From: Leucogyrophana mollusca
Taxonomy: Eukaryota; Basidiomycota; Agaricomycetes; Boletales
NCBI GenBank assembly: GCA_021014945.1
Contig: MU266879.1
Span: forward strand, 1 to 10,447
Direction of reading: 5' to 3'
Length of the DNA stretch: 10,447 nucleotides
In this document: in pieces, positions 1 through 6,699 of the stretch
Layout: each line of letters starts with the position of its first letter
Numbering within the stretch: position 1 is the stretch's first letter
The notes under the pieces: generated by a model
Told to the model about the DNA's origin: nothing
Seen by the model: only the letters and a program-made list of their open reading frames with translations
Database searches by the model: none
Made by a program: the position numbers and the translations under genes

Positions 1-339
1 GTTCTTGAGTCTAGTGTTCTTATCCTAAGTCAAGTGTTTCTGCTGAACATCGTAAGCTTTAGCATACTCACCCCCGTATTACGTATCCATAATCTCAATC
101 GGAGATTATACTATCCGCTCAAACTCTAGTGAAAGTGCAACCCACTTCTAGAGCTCATCCTGCATCGTACTAGAAGTCAACCGATTGACTTCACCTTGTT
201 CACCGTATTCGATTGTATCACCAAGAAGGTACCCCCTAGCAGTCGTCAGCCACTTTATCCTAGCAGATTGGGAAACTCATACTATTCTGAGTCCACCACG
301 AACGACCACATTATTAGCCGTTGGTATTTGTCTGAACCG
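1..339. other. Sequence downstream of gag, no recognisable pol
   Basis: This stretch follows the gag stop codon in the direction of retroelement transcription (minus strand). All three minus frames hold several stops. In the gag frame only 20 codons follow the UAG before the next stop. I see no aspartic protease signature (D-S/T-G) or reverse transcriptase motif, and nothing that resembles the putative LTR at 1793-2457. It may be a spacer before a pol gene lying left of the window, or pol may be deleted. The window is too short on this side to decide. Confidence 0.5.
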
Positions 340-1758
340 CTAACCGTGGAGAGCGGTGGGAGCAGGCACAACCTGGGCGGCGCGGCCCTTGGCGGCACGA
401 GAGGTGGACTTGGGACAGTCACGAGCGGTGTGACTGGCCAGTCCGCAGAAGAGACAGAGATTGAGGCAGATATGCCACTCACGTTTGGCAGGGAGAAGTT
501 TCCCATCTTTGCCTAGCTTGCTAGTGATCTCCGTGTTGTTGCCGGAGCGGGATGCGGAGTTGGAGGTGGAGCCAGAGTTAGAGTTGGAATTGGAAGAGCC
601 GGAGTTATTGGGCTTCGGCTGTGAGGAGTTGGACGATGAGGCGTTGGCATTACCCTTGCCGGAGGAGTTACCGGAGGGTTTGAAGGTGCCAGAAGACTTG
701 TCGGCCAGCGCATTGACCTTAGCGTTGCGAGCGATTTCGTCGCGACGTTCCCAGTAGCGGTGGTCAATCTGCTGAGCGGAAGCATGGAGCTCAGTCAACG
801 TGTTAGGCCTATCCCAGCAAGCCAACTTGTCCTTGATCCGGTCTGGGAGACCGGAGTAGAAATTCCGGCGGAGCGCACCTTCGCCCCGATCCCGTACTTG
901 GGATGCAAGGCAGTTCCACTCCACAATGTACTTGACAATGTGCTGGTTATCCCGCATGTGAAGGTGTTCCAGTTGGCTCTCGGCATCAGCAATAGGGTCG
1001 TGAGGCCCAAAATTAACCTGCAGCTCGTAGAGGAAATGCTGCCAGTCATCCATCCACAGGGGACAGAATTCCGGAGCGGTTTCTCTGAGGAGGTGGGGCT
1101 CGAAGTATTCAAGGGTGACACCCTTGAGGTAGGATTGCGCAAAGGTGACTTTGGCGCGGTCTTTGTGGTAGGTCTTTGGACGGTTCTGGAAGTTCAACTC
1201 GCACTGAACCACGAAAGGCCGGAGCTTCTTGGGGTCCGTTCTGTTGAAAGTGTTGGGCTCACGGACTTTGGCGTGTCCGGAGTCATTGCTGTTGAGATGA
1301 TCATCAGAGTAGCGTACAAGGGGGAGGATAGTGTCGGTGAGATTGGCGAAAGGCTCATAGGCCAGAGGAATCTGATTGTTGACTTCTTCGTCACCCAAGT
1401 CCTCGGGAATGTTGTTGGGGTTTTGGTTGGGATCTTTGTCATCCGGACCATCGCCTGGGTCTCTGGGATCACCTGGTTCCCCAGGACCACCTGGGTTGCC
1501 TGGATTGGCAGGTTGGTCTGGATTGTCGTCTGCGGGCAGCTCTAGGAAGTGTTCCGCGGGTTCTTTGAGGTGGAGGGGAGCGGCCTGAGGCCAATAGGGG
1601 TCACGACAAGGAGGAGGGCATGAAGCGGAGGGCTGGGGACGAGCGGTAAAACTGATAAAGGGCGTGGAGATCCGGCGAGCACTGCCAAAAGCAGTCTGCA
1701 AGACTCCAGCCTGTTGCGGATTGCGCTGTGCGTGAGGGGTTTGCAAATGAGTAGCCAT
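340..1758 (-). CDS. gag: Retrotransposon Gag polyprotein with CCHC zinc knuckle
   Basis: Gag is the structural protein that assembles the virus-like particle and packages element RNA in the cytoplasm. The frame is open for 472 codons. I chose the ATG at 1758-1756 (MATHLQTP); the frame stays open only four codons further upstream without another ATG. Seen in order: an N-terminal tail; a Gly/Pro/Asp-rich stretch at about residues 85-120; a capsid-like core at about 165-340 with YLKGVTLEYFEP, LHMRDNQHIVKYIVEWN and FYSGLPDRIKD, all typical of fungal gag; a Ser/Asn-rich linker at about 355-408; and a zinc knuckle CX2CX4HX4C with C435, C438, H443 and C448 (bases about 456-415). The basic tail after the knuckle fits nucleic-acid binding. 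There are no internal stops or frameshifts over 1.4 kb, so the copy is probably young, in contrast to the ruined gene beside it. The stop is UAG, followed by CGG. No pol follows in the window. Confidence 0.88.
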   Translation of the reverse strand: MATHLQTPHAQRNPQQAGVLQTAFGSARRISTPFISFTARPQPSASCPPPCRDPYWPQAAPLHLKEPAEHFLELPADDNPDQPANPGNPGGPGEPGDPRDPGDGPDDKDPNQNPNNIPEDLGDEEVNNQIPLAYEPFANLTDTILPLVRYSDDHLNSNDSGHAKVREPNTFNRTDPKKLRPFVVQCELNFQNRPKTYHKDRAKVTFAQSYLKGVTLEYFEPHLLRETAPEFCPLWMDDWQHFLYELQVNFGPHDPIADAESQLEHLHMRDNQHIVKYIVEWNCLASQVRDRGEGALRRNFYSGLPDRIKDKLACWDRPNTLTELHASAQQIDHRYWERRDEIARNAKVNALADKSSGTFKPSGNSSGKGNANASSSNSSQPKPNNSGSSNSNSNSGSTSNSASRSGNNTEITSKLGKDGKLLPAKREWHICLNLCLFCGLASHTARDCPKSTSRAAKGRAAQVVPAPTALHG

Positions 1759-1761
1759 AGG

Positions 1762-1785
1762 TGAACTCAAACAAGTGTGAGTTCA
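1762..1785 (-). promoter_or_regulatory. Perfect 8-bp hairpin just upstream of the gag ATG
   Basis: On the minus strand TGAACTCA and TGAGTTCA are exact inverted repeats separated by an 8-base loop. The structure ends three bases before the gag ATG and starts seven bases after the putative LTR end (TGACA at 1793). It occupies the place where a primer binding site should lie, yet I see no match to the usual initiator-methionine tRNA end. It could be a self-priming or packaging structure, or it could lower translation of gag. The pairing is visible; the role is inferred. Confidence 0.45.
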
Positions 1786-1792
1786 AATATAC

Positions 1793-2457
1793 TGTCAAAT
1801 CTGGTTCCTCCGGTGCTTTCCGGGGAACTCCGGACTGGGAGTGAGCGTAGGAACTAGAGTACTTAGGGACGAACTGTTTCCGGAGTTGGAATGGAACCTT
1901 TGGCTTCAGCGTATGTGCTGCACCCTTGTCCAAGGTCAGTTCCGGATTTCGGAGAAGACGGAAAGGAGTCGGAGACTTAAGGAGAATACAAGAGTAAGAG
2001 GAATCTTAAGGAAAGACTCCAGAGACAATAATCGGAGGGGAAAAGACTTAGAGACGGAAAGGATGAGGAGGTGATTTAGATGATATTCAAACTAAGGAAT
2101 AGGAACATACATCGGAGCAATATTTATACTACGGAGCCGGGCTGTGCTACTGAATGTAGGTGGATACAGTAACCGGAAACTGGTGCAACGAAACAATAAG
2201 ACGGATATAGGAGGAATGGTTCCAGAGGGTGGAGTGGGTCCGGAACTCGGAGGGGCTATGTAGATCGGACAGGCATAGGATTAGTGTGACAAGCGGAAGA
2301 TAAATAAAAGCTAAGTAAAAGGCAGTGCGTAGACAGAACTATAATGGAGAGGAAAACATACAAAAGGAAAACAGGGCAGTGTTCGGTCCGATGGACCAGC
2401 GGAAGGACTGGAGGACCAGAGGCAGGACAACGAGTCTAGAAAACGCTAAGTCCAACA
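1793..2457 (-). repeat. Putative 5' LTR, rich in CGGA motifs
   Basis: The region upstream of gag has no plausible ORF and is strongly purine-rich on the plus strand, with about 20 CGGA tetramers between 1800 and 2515. Read on the minus strand, it can be bounded by TGTTGGACTTAGC at 2457 and CAGATTTGACA at 1793, which gives TG...CA ends and a length of 665 bases. It contains a TATA box at 2128-2121. The second LTR is not in the window, so neither end can be proven. The same composition continues to about 2515, where CGGAGTGATAT occurs twice (2476-2486 and 2507-2517), so the right end may lie further out, for example at 2536. Confidence 0.5.
2121..2128 (-). promoter_or_regulatory. TATA box of the retroelement promoter
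   Basis: The minus strand reads TATAAATA here, within the putative LTR and about 365 bases before the gag ATG. This is the expected place for the U3 core promoter, with a start site some 30 bases downstream (around 2090). The identification rests on the motif and its position only. Confidence 0.4.
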
Positions 2458-2589
2458 ATTGTTAGACGGAAGGATCGGAGTGATATGAAAACATGCGGAA
2501 TGGGACCGGAGTGATATATGAGGCCGTGTGGCTGCACGGGATATGACAGACTCCCAGAAGGCAGGCTTGTTGAACAAGTTGGATCGTCG

Positions 2590-2655
2590 GTGAGAGGACC
2601 TATCTTGCCTTTGATTATCATGTCTGGAGCACTAACCATGATTGTGATTGTGCAG
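2590..2655 (+). other. Intron 1 of the transposase relic
   Basis: A 66-base phase-2 intron begins GTGAGA and ends GTGCAG, with a CTAAC branch-type motif about 20 bases before the acceptor. Joining the exons gives LNKLDRRYRQVSTFG, which fits the family. Confidence 0.8.
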
Positions 2656-2761
2656 CTATCGACAGGTTTCCACCTTTGGTTGCTATACTGTCCGACGGTT
2701 TGCGAGGAATGCATCTGAGATGAAACATATGACTGCACACAATTTTGAAAATCTCCTCTAG

Positions 2762-2814
2762 GTTTGTTTTTTAGTAACTATGTCAGCTAGCTTGCACTTT
2801 CAACGGTCTTCTAG
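2762..2814 (+). other. Intron 2 of the transposase relic
   Basis: A 53-base phase-0 intron begins GTTTGT and ends TCTAG. It links HNFENLL plus a stop in place of Gln to CAMPVFEALLPEPHN. The in-frame TAG just before ALLPEP's exon is removed with this intron. Confidence 0.75.
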
Positions 2815-3255
2815 TGCGCCATGCCAGTATTTGAGGCACTTCTTCCTGAACCTCACAACTCGGATATCCTGTGCCTATGTTTTCTATTGGCGCATTGGCA
2901 TGGCCTAGCAAAACTCCGCATACACAGTGACGGCACACTTCGTATTATGGAGGGAGTCACCAGAGCGCTCAGAGAAGCACTTTGTGCTTTTCAATCAGGC
3001 ACATGCTCATTGTTTCAAACCAAGGAGCTGCAACGAGAGGTTGAAGCACGACAGCGCTGTCAACTTCAGTTCGACTTGAGGCAGATGGCACCATCAGCCA
3101 CGTCCAAGTCGCTACCAAATGCAGAAACTGCACCAAATTGGAGAGGTCCACAAGAAAAAGGGTTTAGCTTGTGAACTTATAAGCTTCGTGCCCTCGGTGA
3201 CTACACTATGCATATCAGGCAGTATGGGACTACTGATTCGTATTCAACTGAACCG

Positions 3256-3308
3256 GTAAGCCTTCCTTCGTGAAACACATGAAAAACAATGCTTGATCGC
3301 AATTGTAG
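3256..3308 (+). other. Intron 3 of the transposase relic
   Basis: A 53-base phase-0 intron begins GTAAGC and ends TTGTAG. It joins GTTDSYSTEP to GKLEHRTG, a highly characteristic junction of this family. Confidence 0.85.
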
Positions 3309-3584
3309 GGCAAACTTGAACACCGTACTGGCGAATCCAGATATACCAGAACCAGTTGCAAATCCTTTGCCCAGCAGCTCGCTCAAATAGAATGACAGCA
3401 GGCTTGTATCCGGCGAATAAAAGAAAGGTGGAGAGCCTTGGCGGCTGCTAGTAACACTCTTGACATTCCAGAGGATACATCTATGGCGGCCGCTGAGGTA
3501 CACCATGTCATTGGAAAGTCACAAAACAATCCGGAAGATTTGATGGTATTTGTCCGGAAAACCATGAATGATCCTAGTTCGAAA

Positions 3585-3635
3585 GTAAGAGCACTTGTAC
3601 AAACCTTGAGTAACATCTGCTGAATTCTAAATCAG
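3585..3635 (+). other. Intron 4 of the transposase relic
   Basis: A 51-base phase-0 intron begins GTAAGA and ends AATCAG. It holds a TGA (3621-3623) that would otherwise look like a fourth nonsense codon. Its removal joins MNDPSSK to DFLINLKAHPLP. Confidence 0.8.
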
Positions 3636-4270
3636 GACTTTCTCATCAACTTAAAAGCTCATCCTCTTCCCCATATCAAAGCTACGTTGGGACCGGAAGC
3701 CACTGCACCACAAGACTTCAACCTAGAGTCACCTACGAACAAACACCCGCAGTCCCCGAGCCAAGTGATCCTAAAAAATGACTGCATCTACAAACACAAT
3801 CTCGTCCGGATAAACTACACAGCTTATGACGTCCAGCACACGCAGGACATTGTCAACCCTTGGACAGAGCATTGTAACATTATGATGCTGGCTCAGCAAG
3901 ACTCCGCAGATCCTACGCACCCGGTCAGGCATCCCTTCTGCTACACAAAAGTGTTGGGGATCTACCACACAAACATCATTTACGTCGGACCGGGTATGGT
4001 GGACTACCGGGCTAAATGGATGGAGGTTCTTTGGGTCCATTGGTGTGAGCTGGTTGAACTGCAGGCAACCTGGAACAGCGGTAGACTAGACGCGGTTCAG
4101 TTTGTTCCTATGGCAGAGGATGATGCCTTCGGATTTATTGACCCCTCAGACGTGATGCGAAGTTGCCACCTGATCCCCACTTTCTCGAAGGGGACACTAC
4201 ATCCCGATGGTGTTGCAATGTCTCATTGTGCGCAGGATGGTGATGACTGGAAATTGTATTATGTCAACCG

Positions 4271-4327
4271 GTGAGCATTTTCCTCGTGACAGTTGCCCTA
4301 GTCTGACCATACACCTTTATCATAAAG
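4271..4327 (+). other. Intron 5 of the transposase relic
   Basis: A 57-base phase-2 intron begins GTGAGC and ends ATAAAG, with a CTGAC branch-type motif about 25 bases before the acceptor. It rebuilds the Arg codon in YYVNR and leads into FVDRDMVM. Confidence 0.85.
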
Positions 4328-5080
4328 GTTTGTGGACCGAGATATGGTTATGTGCTATCACCCTGGGCTAGGTGTTGGGCATGCATACACTCATGGGGGT
4401 GACTATCCTGGGCCAGGGTCTGACCAATTGGCACAAGCTTATTTGCAGACAGTAGAGAGTCCAAGTCAGAGCATGCCAGCAGTTGAGGACAACACAGAAG
4501 AAGGAATATCGGGTGATTGTGCAACACATGCTTATGAATATGACCACAAGGGCTATAGGGATATGTTATTGAAGGAACGAGAAGCAGAAAATTGGGATTT
4601 CGAAATTGAGGGCGACGAAGAGTGCTACGGTCACGGTGAATGGGTGGATGGATTTGATGAGCAGGAACCAGGCGAGTCGGACGAGTCAGAGATGCTTGCC
4701 ATGGAGGAAATGTACAGTTCAGAGTCCGGATATCAATAATGAAGCCTGTCACGGTTTCATACTCTCACAATAAGCCGGGCCCACAAACTTAGTATCAGTG
4801 CAGCTTAGTAGAAACTTAGGTGTAACAGTAGTGACAGTCACGAACGGTATCACTGACTCAACCGTTCAAGTCACTGTGGCAGCTCCCATATGAGTCCAGC
4901 CGCCATAATTCCCACGGATGTGGGGCTGCGTCCTGCAAAAACAACGGTACAGTCTGGCTCCAGGGCGGCCACTGCAGCCAAGTCATGGTGAAGGGGCCTG
5001 GCACTGACGACTCCCACTGGTACTAGTACATGGTACAGCCTGAGTGCCCACTGCCTTGAAGGTCACGATGCATCGGACTC

Positions 5081-5198
5081 CACTGGCAGGTATGGATAGA
5101 TCTCCTGCTTGCTTTTGTCCGAGTCTCTCCTTCAACATCGCACACAGCGGAACCGAAATGACCTGGTACGGTCACATCGGTATATTCTCACTGGCAGG
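5081..5198 (+). repeat. Direct repeat CACTGGCAGG (two copies)
   Basis: The 10-mer CACTGGCAGG is present at 5081-5090 and 5189-5198. Related CACTG words are frequent between 4850 and 5200. This could be subterminal repeat sequence of the adjoining DNA transposon, where transposase binds, but two exact copies are weak support. Confidence 0.3.
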
Positions 5199-5610
5199 CT
5201 ATGACTGATGGGGCTCTTTGGGTCGTACCAAGTACTCGGCACTCAAAGCTCGTGTTGGGGGTGCAAGCTTCACGGTCAGCCTTTTCATCCCTTCATGAAA
5301 TATCCAGTGTTGACAGATCGCCCAAAGCTGCATAGCAAGACAAGTGCCCTTCAACTTGTCCTCTGCCTCACACCAATATGTGATTCCAGATTGGTGTTGA
5401 TCTTGATGAGGCTCTGTGCTAGAACAACACAAAACACAAAACCTACACCCCAGGTTCTGACGGAACACACAATAGAGATCGGTCAGGCAACCTGGTCGTT
5501 CGTGTGTGGGATGGCTACTTGACTACCACCCAAAGATCCAGTAAGGGAGAAATATAGATGAGCGCTACTTAGTCAGTTGAGACCAAGCAGGTTTGAGAAC
5601 AAATATAGAA

Positions 5611-5618
5611 TGACGTCA
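5611..5618. promoter_or_regulatory. CRE-type palindrome TGACGTCA
   Basis: This is an exact eight-base ATF/CREB-type bZIP site, 232 bases beyond the stop codon of the orphan ORF. A second exact copy lies at 6481-6488. The site is seen directly; any regulatory use is inferred. Confidence 0.3.
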
Positions 5619-5849
5619 GTCGACAAAGCAAAGGAATAAAAGTAGGCAATTAATCAGAAATGAATAAGTGAACGAGTCAGGCCAAGTGAATGATGAGTAA
5701 GACACAGGAGTGTCTGAGTAATCAAAAGAACGACTGTCCAATGAGAGAAAAGGAAGGGAAAAAGCGCTGATTAATACCAGGAAAATATTAGAAATCGTCC
5801 TGACCAATGCTGTGTGTCTGACAAATTGCTCTGACTCCTATCAAATGAG

Positions 5850-6362
5850 TCATGGTGCATCCAGAATGTCATGTGACTGCAGTGGCACTCCAGGAATGAT
5901 ATGGGAATCAATCATCCATTGTGGTGGTGGAGTGTAGAAGCGTTCGTTGAATGATAAGATGGGAGCGTTATTGCCGTATACACGAGTGGTGATCCGAGGT
6001 AGGCAATTAGATATGGAAAGGAGCGTGTATCGGATGCGATAGGGGGAGGGAAGTCGGGTCCAGGACATGAGGACGGCAAGGAGGAATGGGGTATTCAGCA
6101 CGTATCCTCCGTAGTCTGCTTTGCTGGGCGTCAACTCTAAAATTGCCCAATCTTTCTCCAAACGTGCAACTCCAGTGACGACACCGAAAAACCAGCTTCT
6201 GGGCCTTGAGGAAATGGCCCTGACGATGAGATGGTCCCCAAATTGGATAGGGAGCAGACGAGATGTGGTGGCTGCAACCCAAGGAGACTTTGGGTCGTCC
6301 TTGTAACGGAACACGTGAATGAACGTGGAATGAGCGGATTGGAGTGGTATGATGGCGGACAT
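5850..6362 (-). CDS. Hypothetical protein, 170 residues, orphan
   Basis: An uninterrupted minus-strand frame runs from ATG at 6362-6360 to TGA at 5852-5850. The frame is open further upstream to about 6452, but without an ATG, so MSAIIPLQ is the likely start. I do not recognise the protein. Residues about 14-95 look like a folded, beta-rich unit (FIHVFRYKDDPKSPW, GDHLIVRAI, SWFFGVVTGVARLEKDWAIL), and the alternating hydrophobic pattern would suit a small barrel. That resemblance is an impression, not a match. A hydrophobic run around LNTPFLLAVLMSW (about 98-110) is too short to call a membrane segment, and no signal peptide is visible. No intron is needed. A TATA-like TAATTATAT lies about 30 bases upstream of the ATG and a TGACGTCA site 119 bases upstream. 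The C-terminus (YTPPPQWMIDSHIIPGVPL) reads as normal protein. It could be a lineage-specific gene or a chance ORF. Confidence 0.45.
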   Translation of the reverse strand: MSAIIPLQSAHSTFIHVFRYKDDPKSPWVAATTSRLLPIQFGDHLIVRAISSRPRSWFFGVVTGVARLEKDWAILELTPSKADYGGYVLNTPFLLAVLMSWTRLPSPYRIRYTLLSISNCLPRITTRVYGNNAPILSFNERFYTPPPQWMIDSHIIPGVPLQSHDILDAP

Positions 6363-6480
6363 AGCAGCGTTTGGCGGGCTCAAGATATAATTAGTGTGGT
6401 GAATGATTGGACGGCGTCTGGTGACAGGATGTGGGGACAATGAAAGAGACACGCGAGTGCATTGTGTTTGTTTTAGTCAT

Positions 6481-6488
6481 TGACGTCA
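6481..6488. promoter_or_regulatory. CRE-type palindrome TGACGTCA upstream of the orphan ORF
   Basis: This is an exact bZIP (ATF/CREB) consensus, 119 bases before the ATG of the 170-codon minus-strand ORF, which is a fitting promoter position. The other copy in the window is at 5611-5618. Function is inferred from motif and location only. Confidence 0.35.
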
Positions 6489-6699
6489 TAAATGCCGGCA
6501 TGCTGTAATAAGACGAATATAGCAAGCGAGGATCATTTGCATTGGGAATGAATGAATGGTGATCGTCCTGCGCTGTATTTGGGGTGATAGGTTCATTAAT
6601 AATCCATGTTCTCGCTACCAAACACTTTTGGTGCATGACATCAGGTATGCCTACAGCAGCGGAAAGTAAGCACTATGTGTACTCCTCCCAACCAAATGA

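Larger units (their letters stand above)
340..2457 (-). mobile_element. 5' part of a Ty3/gypsy-type LTR retrotransposon
   Basis: Reading on the minus strand, the order is a putative 5' LTR (about 2457-1793), a 34-base leader with a hairpin, and gag (1758-340). Gag carries a capsid-like core and one CCHC zinc knuckle, as is usual for Ty3/gypsy elements of mushrooms. The element runs off or ends at the left edge, and no pol or second LTR is visible. Its right end abuts the truncated transposase gene, so it probably inserted into or beside that older element. The outer boundary is uncertain: the LTR-like base composition continues to about 2515, and TG-type ends are possible at 2457 or 2536. The class is judged from gag alone, since no reverse transcriptase is present to confirm it. 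Confidence 0.75.
2522..4739 (+). pseudogene. C-terminal half of a Plavaka/CACTA-like transposase gene, inactivated
   Basis: These are the last six exons of a large transposon-encoded protein of a type common in mushroom genomes; I recall it near the Plavaka/CACTA-like elements. The exon pattern is 2522-2589, 2656-2761, 2815-3255, 3309-3584, 3636-4270 and 4328-4739, which gives 646 codons in one frame. Family landmarks appear in order: DRRYRQVSTFG across the first junction, VRRFARNASEMKHMTA, ALLPEPHN, HWHGLAKLRIHSD, GTTDSYSTEP joined to GKLEHRTG, VHHVIGKSQNNPEDL, YVGPG, DPSDVMRSCHLIP, YYVNR joined to FVDRDMVM, then an acidic tail ending in TAA at 4737-4739. Three in-frame stops break it: TAG at 2759-2761 where the family has Gln (CAG), TGA at 3172-3174 before TYKLRALGDY, and TGA at 3393-3395 where the family has Arg (CGA). 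Two of the three fit C-to-T change. The N-terminal half, including most of the expected catalytic part, is missing and is replaced by the retroelement. The exact left limit is uncertain: a TGA lies at 2519-2521 in the same frame. Confidence 0.85.
4740..5849. other. Non-coding stretch downstream of the transposase relic
   Basis: I recognise no gene here. The first 460 bases are probably the 3' end of the old transposon, but I could not locate a terminal inverted repeat. A short frame at about 4823-4885 reads VTVVTVTNGITDSTVQVTVA. An overlapping frame at about 4909-5022 is rich in Cys, Gly and His (SHGCGAASCKNN). Both are soon closed and match nothing I know. The 104-codon frame at 5208-5522 has no recognisable motif. 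From 5525 to 5830 the plus strand is A/G-rich, with several TGAGT/GAGTCA-like words. Confidence 0.5.

Noticed and set aside
340..342. UAG-CGG at the gag end as programmed stop readthrough into pol
   Set aside because: The frame closes again after 20 codons with no protease sequence, so readthrough would yield nothing recognisable here.
760..1545. 261-codon plus-strand ORF
   Set aside because: It is antisense to gag, whose minus-strand frame has clear capsid and zinc-knuckle motifs. The plus frame shows no motif and arises from the biased gag composition.
1601..1933. 110-codon minus-strand ORF overlapping the gag start
   Set aside because: It covers the LTR end and the gag N-terminus in another frame and has no protein-like features.
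3621..3623. In-frame TGA as a fourth nonsense codon in the transposase relic
   Set aside because: It lies inside a good 51-base GT...AG intron. Removing the intron gives the expected family sequence.
4348..4752. 134-codon minus-strand ORF
   Set aside because: It is antisense to the last transposase exon, whose plus frame fits the family and ends in a typical acidic tail.
5020..5029. GTACTAGTAC palindrome as a transposon terminus
   Set aside because: There is no matching inverted partner and no target duplication. A 10-base palindrome alone is not enough.
5208..5522. 104-codon plus-strand ORF as a gene
   Set aside because: There is no motif, the composition is mixed, and an 89-codon antisense frame overlaps it. 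Not enough to call.
6391..6636. 81-codon minus-strand ORF upstream of the orphan gene
   Set aside because: It overlaps the probable promoter region (TGACGTCA, TATA-like sequence) and has no recognisable features.
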